Shown: one piece after another, positions 6,497-7,980 of the stretch
Layout of the letters: each line of letters begins with the position of its first letter
Position numbering within the stretch: the first letter of the stretch is position 1
DNA from: Caldifarciminota bacterium UBA3073
GTDB taxonomy: Bacteria > Hydrothermota > UBA3073
Length of the DNA: 7,980 bases
Assembly (NCBI GenBank): GCA_002366725.1
Contig: DFBT01000090.1
Span: 1 to 7,980, forward strand
Reading direction: 5' to 3'
Position numbers and translations under genes: made by a program
The notes under the pieces: model-generated
What the model saw: the letters and a program-made list of their open reading frames with translations, nothing else
Databases searched by the model: none
What the model was told of the DNA's origin: nothing

Positions 6497-6510
6497 CATA
6501 GAGGAGGGTA

Positions 6511-7488
6511 ATGGACATTGACAGCCGGAATATGAAAGGGGTTTTGAGAGATTTCCCGCAGCAGGTGATGGATGCGATAAGGATGGGCGAGGAGGTGCAG
6601 ATTCCCCGGTTTAACTTTAACGGTATTATGTTCTGCGGGATGGGCGGTTCTGCCATCGGTGGAGATGTAATGACGAGCCTTGTTAGGTCCGTTCCCGTTT
6701 GGGTTTTCCGTTCTTATGACATACCGGAATGGGTTGGAAAAGATACCCTTGCATTTGTGATTTCTTATTCGGGCAATACCGAGGAGACCCTCGCCGCTTA
6801 CGAAAAGCTCAAGAAAACCCGTGCAAACATAATCTGTATCACATCCGGCGGTAAACTTGCTGAGGATAACCCCCCCTTCGTCGTAAAGGTCCCGTCTGGT
6901 CTTCAACCGCGGTGTGCAATTGGGTATCTGTTCTTCCCGGCACTTATGATCTTAAAGAGACTGGATATGGTTGATTTCGACAAGGACGAGTTGTTGAGTA
7001 AACTGGCTGACATGAGCAGAGACCTAGGAGATGAGGATAGTGATGCATTTGTCCTTGCATCAAAATTGCTGGGTAGACTTCCCATCATATATGCCGCTTC
7101 GCCACTTGAACCCGTTGCAAAAAGGTGGCAGACACAATTCAATGAGAATTCGAAGGTACTTGCACACATAAATATCTTCTCGGAACTCAATCACAACGAG
7201 ATAGTGGGATTTGGAAATCCAGGGATAGACAACCTGGTTATAATTTTGAAAGATGCAAATTATAATCCGAGGATAGAGAAGAGAATAGAGATAACGAAGC
7301 AGATTATTGCCCCCTATACATTTGGTATAAAGGAAGTTTGCGCGGAGGGGAATTCACTGCTTACAAGGCTCTTCTCCCTTATGTATCTTGGCGACTGGAC
7401 AAGTTACCATCTTGCCGTACAGAGAGAGGTTGACCCAACACCGGTGGAGAGGATAGCGTACCTGAAGAACCATTTGAACGCGGATTAA
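6511..7488 (+). CDS. Bifunctional phosphoglucose/phosphomannose isomerase
   Basis: Interconverts fructose-6-P with glucose-6-P and with mannose-6-P, linking glycolysis to sugar-nucleotide synthesis. The 325-residue length and SIS-type motifs fit the PGI/PMI family found in archaea and various bacteria, distinct from the longer classical PGI. Seen in order: GMGGSAIGGD at 43-52, SYSGNTEET at 85-93, TSGGKL at 111-116, PRCAIGY at 133-139, RWQTQFNENSK with probable catalytic Glu212, ELNHNEIVGF with probable catalytic His228, LGDWTSYHLA at 293-302 with the Thr297 associated with mannose-6-P use, and DPTPVERIAYLKNHL near the end. GGAGG at 6503-6507 is only 3 nt from the ATG, slightly tight; Met8 at 6532 is an alternative, but alignment of the N-terminus favours 6511. 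The final codons and stop lie inside an inverted repeat. Confidence 0.93.
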   Translation: MDIDSRNMKGVLRDFPQQVMDAIRMGEEVQIPRFNFNGIMFCGMGGSAIGGDVMTSLVRSVPVWVFRSYDIPEWVGKDTLAFVISYSGNTEETLAAYEKLKKTRANIICITSGGKLAEDNPPFVVKVPSGLQPRCAIGYLFFPALMILKRLDMVDFDKDELLSKLADMSRDLGDEDSDAFVLASKLLGRLPIIYAASPLEPVAKRWQTQFNENSKVLAHINIFSELNHNEIVGFGNPGIDNLVIILKDANYNPRIEKRIEITKQIIAPYTFGIKEVCAEGNSLLTRLFSLMYLGDWTSYHLAVQREVDPTPVERIAYLKNHLNAD

Positions 7489-7558
7489 CGCAGATTATAC
7501 AGATAAATCAAAAGAAAAACTCTTTGAAATAAAAAATCAGTGTAATCAGCGTTAATCC
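7482..7558. repeat. 77-bp imperfect inverted repeat overlapping the PGI/PMI stop
   Basis: The left arm starts GGATTAACGC (7482-7491) and the right arm ends with its perfect complement GCGTTAATCC (7549-7558). Pairing continues inward for about 23 positions with 20 identities, one of the three mismatches being a G-U pair. Within each arm the core GATTA/TAATC recurs at spacings of 10 and 9 bp, in mirror order in the two arms (GATT at 7483 and 7493, GATA at 7502; AATC at 7535, 7544 and 7554). The loop has a small AAAGA/TCTTT stem (7511-7515, 7521-7525). The TAA at 7486-7488 ends the isomerase gene. It resembles dispersed intergenic repeats of the GCGGATTAACGC type that I recall from many environmental bacterial genomes, though copy number cannot be judged from one window. 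Confidence 0.8.
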
Positions 7559-7561
7559 CTG

Positions 7562-7578
7562 CCCCGCCAAAGGCGGGG
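7562..7578. repeat. GC-rich hairpin with AAA loop
   Basis: CCCCGCC (7562-7568) and GGCGGGG (7572-7578) form a perfect 7-bp GC stem around an AAA loop, extendable by two G-U wobbles. It begins 3 nt after the larger inverted repeat and is followed by GTGCGTCCC rather than a run of T, so it is not a canonical intrinsic terminator in either direction. It is GC-rich in an AT-rich gap, consistent with a small mobile or dispersed palindrome. A role as mRNA 3'-end stabiliser is the other option. Confidence 0.7.
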
Positions 7579-7597
7579 TGCGTCCCAAAAACGGTAT

Positions 7598-7980
7598 ATG
7601 AAACTCATACTTCCAATAGCGGGTGAGGGAACGAGACTGAGACCCCATACACATACCGTTCCAAAGGCACTGATTCAGGTGGGGGGAAAAGCCATAATCG
7701 CCCATATCCTGGATGAAATACTTCCATCTATTGAAATAGATGAGGTCATATTCATAGTTGGAAGACTTGGAGAGAAGGTAAAGGATTATATCAAGGAACA
7801 CTACGATATAGAAGCCACATACATCGAGCAGACCAAACATCTTGGTCTCGGACATGCGGTGTTTCTCGCAAGGGATAGATTTAAGAGATGGGACCCTACA
7901 TTCATAGTTTATGGTGATACTATATTCAATGCCAGCTTGAAGGAGGCGATAAGGGAAGTCGATGGGTGTATCGGAGTCAG
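7598..7980 (+). CDS. Sugar-phosphate nucleotidyltransferase, N-terminal part (cut by window edge)
   Basis: The first 127 residues of an NTP_transferase-family enzyme that joins a sugar-1-phosphate to an NTP to make an NDP-sugar. The N-terminus LPIAGEGTRLRPHTHTVPKA has the glycine-rich nucleotide loop (GEGTRLRP) and conserved PKA lysine (residue 23). QVGGKAIIAHILDEIL follows. QTKHLGLGHAVFLA at about 84-97 is the base-recognition segment, and YGDTIF at about 108-113 carries the metal-binding aspartate. The nearest functional groups are glucose-1-phosphate thymidylyl- or uridylyltransferases; the nucleotide and sugar cannot be fixed from this part. ATG 7598 begins exactly where the family begins, but no Shine-Dalgarno is visible (AAAAACGGTAT precedes it). 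Position after PGI/PMI suggests a role in surface polysaccharide precursors. The 3' part lies beyond 7980. Confidence 0.9.
   Translation, partial: MKLILPIAGEGTRLRPHTHTVPKALIQVGGKAIIAHILDEILPSIEIDEVIFIVGRLGEKVKDYIKEHYDIEATYIEQTKHLGLGHAVFLARDRFKRWDPTFIVYGDTIFNASLKEAIREVDGCIGV

Noticed and set aside
7482..7558. CRISPR-like array from the repeated GATTA modules
   Set aside because: Modules are 5 bp at about 10-bp spacing in mirrored arms, with no spacers or cas genes; this is an inverted repeat.

Overview
The window carries seven complete protein-coding genes and one truncated gene, all on the + strand and closely spaced. In order they are groES, groEL, a small FmdB-type zinc-ribbon protein, lpxK, purM, ptsH (HPr), ptsI (enzyme I), a bifunctional phosphoglucose/phosphomannose isomerase, and the first 127 codons of a sugar-nucleotidyltransferase that runs off the right edge. 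No tRNA, rRNA, CRISPR array, transposase or phage gene is visible.

Organism: GroESL, FmdB and a PTS pair indicate a bacterium. LpxK, a lipid A enzyme, indicates a diderm (Gram-negative-type) envelope. The coding strand is purine-rich, with frequent AGA/AGG arginine and ATA isoleucine codons, a bias common in thermophiles and several uncultured lineages. The single-chain PGI/PMI, best known from archaea and thermophiles, fits the same picture. I infer an uncultured diderm bacterium, possibly of a candidate phylum, but the sequence alone does not settle the lineage.

Layout: bases 1-252 hold a near-ideal sigma-70 promoter with an 18-bp inverted repeat in its spacer, then a leader of about 190 nt that lacks the CIRCE heat-shock operator. 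groES and groEL follow with strong ribosome binding sites. A very stable hairpin without a U-tract separates groEL from fmdB. lpxK and purM follow at short gaps. A second near-consensus extended -10 promoter sits between purM and ptsH, and its predicted start point falls on the ptsH ATG, suggesting a leaderless mRNA. ptsH and ptsI overlap by 4 nt. A third, weaker promoter-like sequence lies just before the isomerase gene. The last intergenic region is occupied by a 77-bp imperfect inverted repeat that supplies the isomerase stop codon, followed by a GC-rich hairpin and then the nucleotidyltransferase start.

How the genes fit together: the left part is protein folding (GroES/GroEL), followed by single envelope and purine steps. 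HPr and enzyme I form a phosphorelay from PEP, but no sugar permease (EII) gene is present here, so it may be regulatory or serve components elsewhere. PGI/PMI interconverts fructose-6-P with glucose-6-P and mannose-6-P, and the terminal nucleotidyltransferase would activate a sugar-1-phosphate, so the right end looks like precursor supply for cell-surface glycans. I saw no obviously novel multi-gene system. The most unusual signals are regulatory or structural: the putative leaderless ptsH, the groE operator, the stop-codon-bearing inverted repeat, and an LpxK lacking a usually conserved segment.
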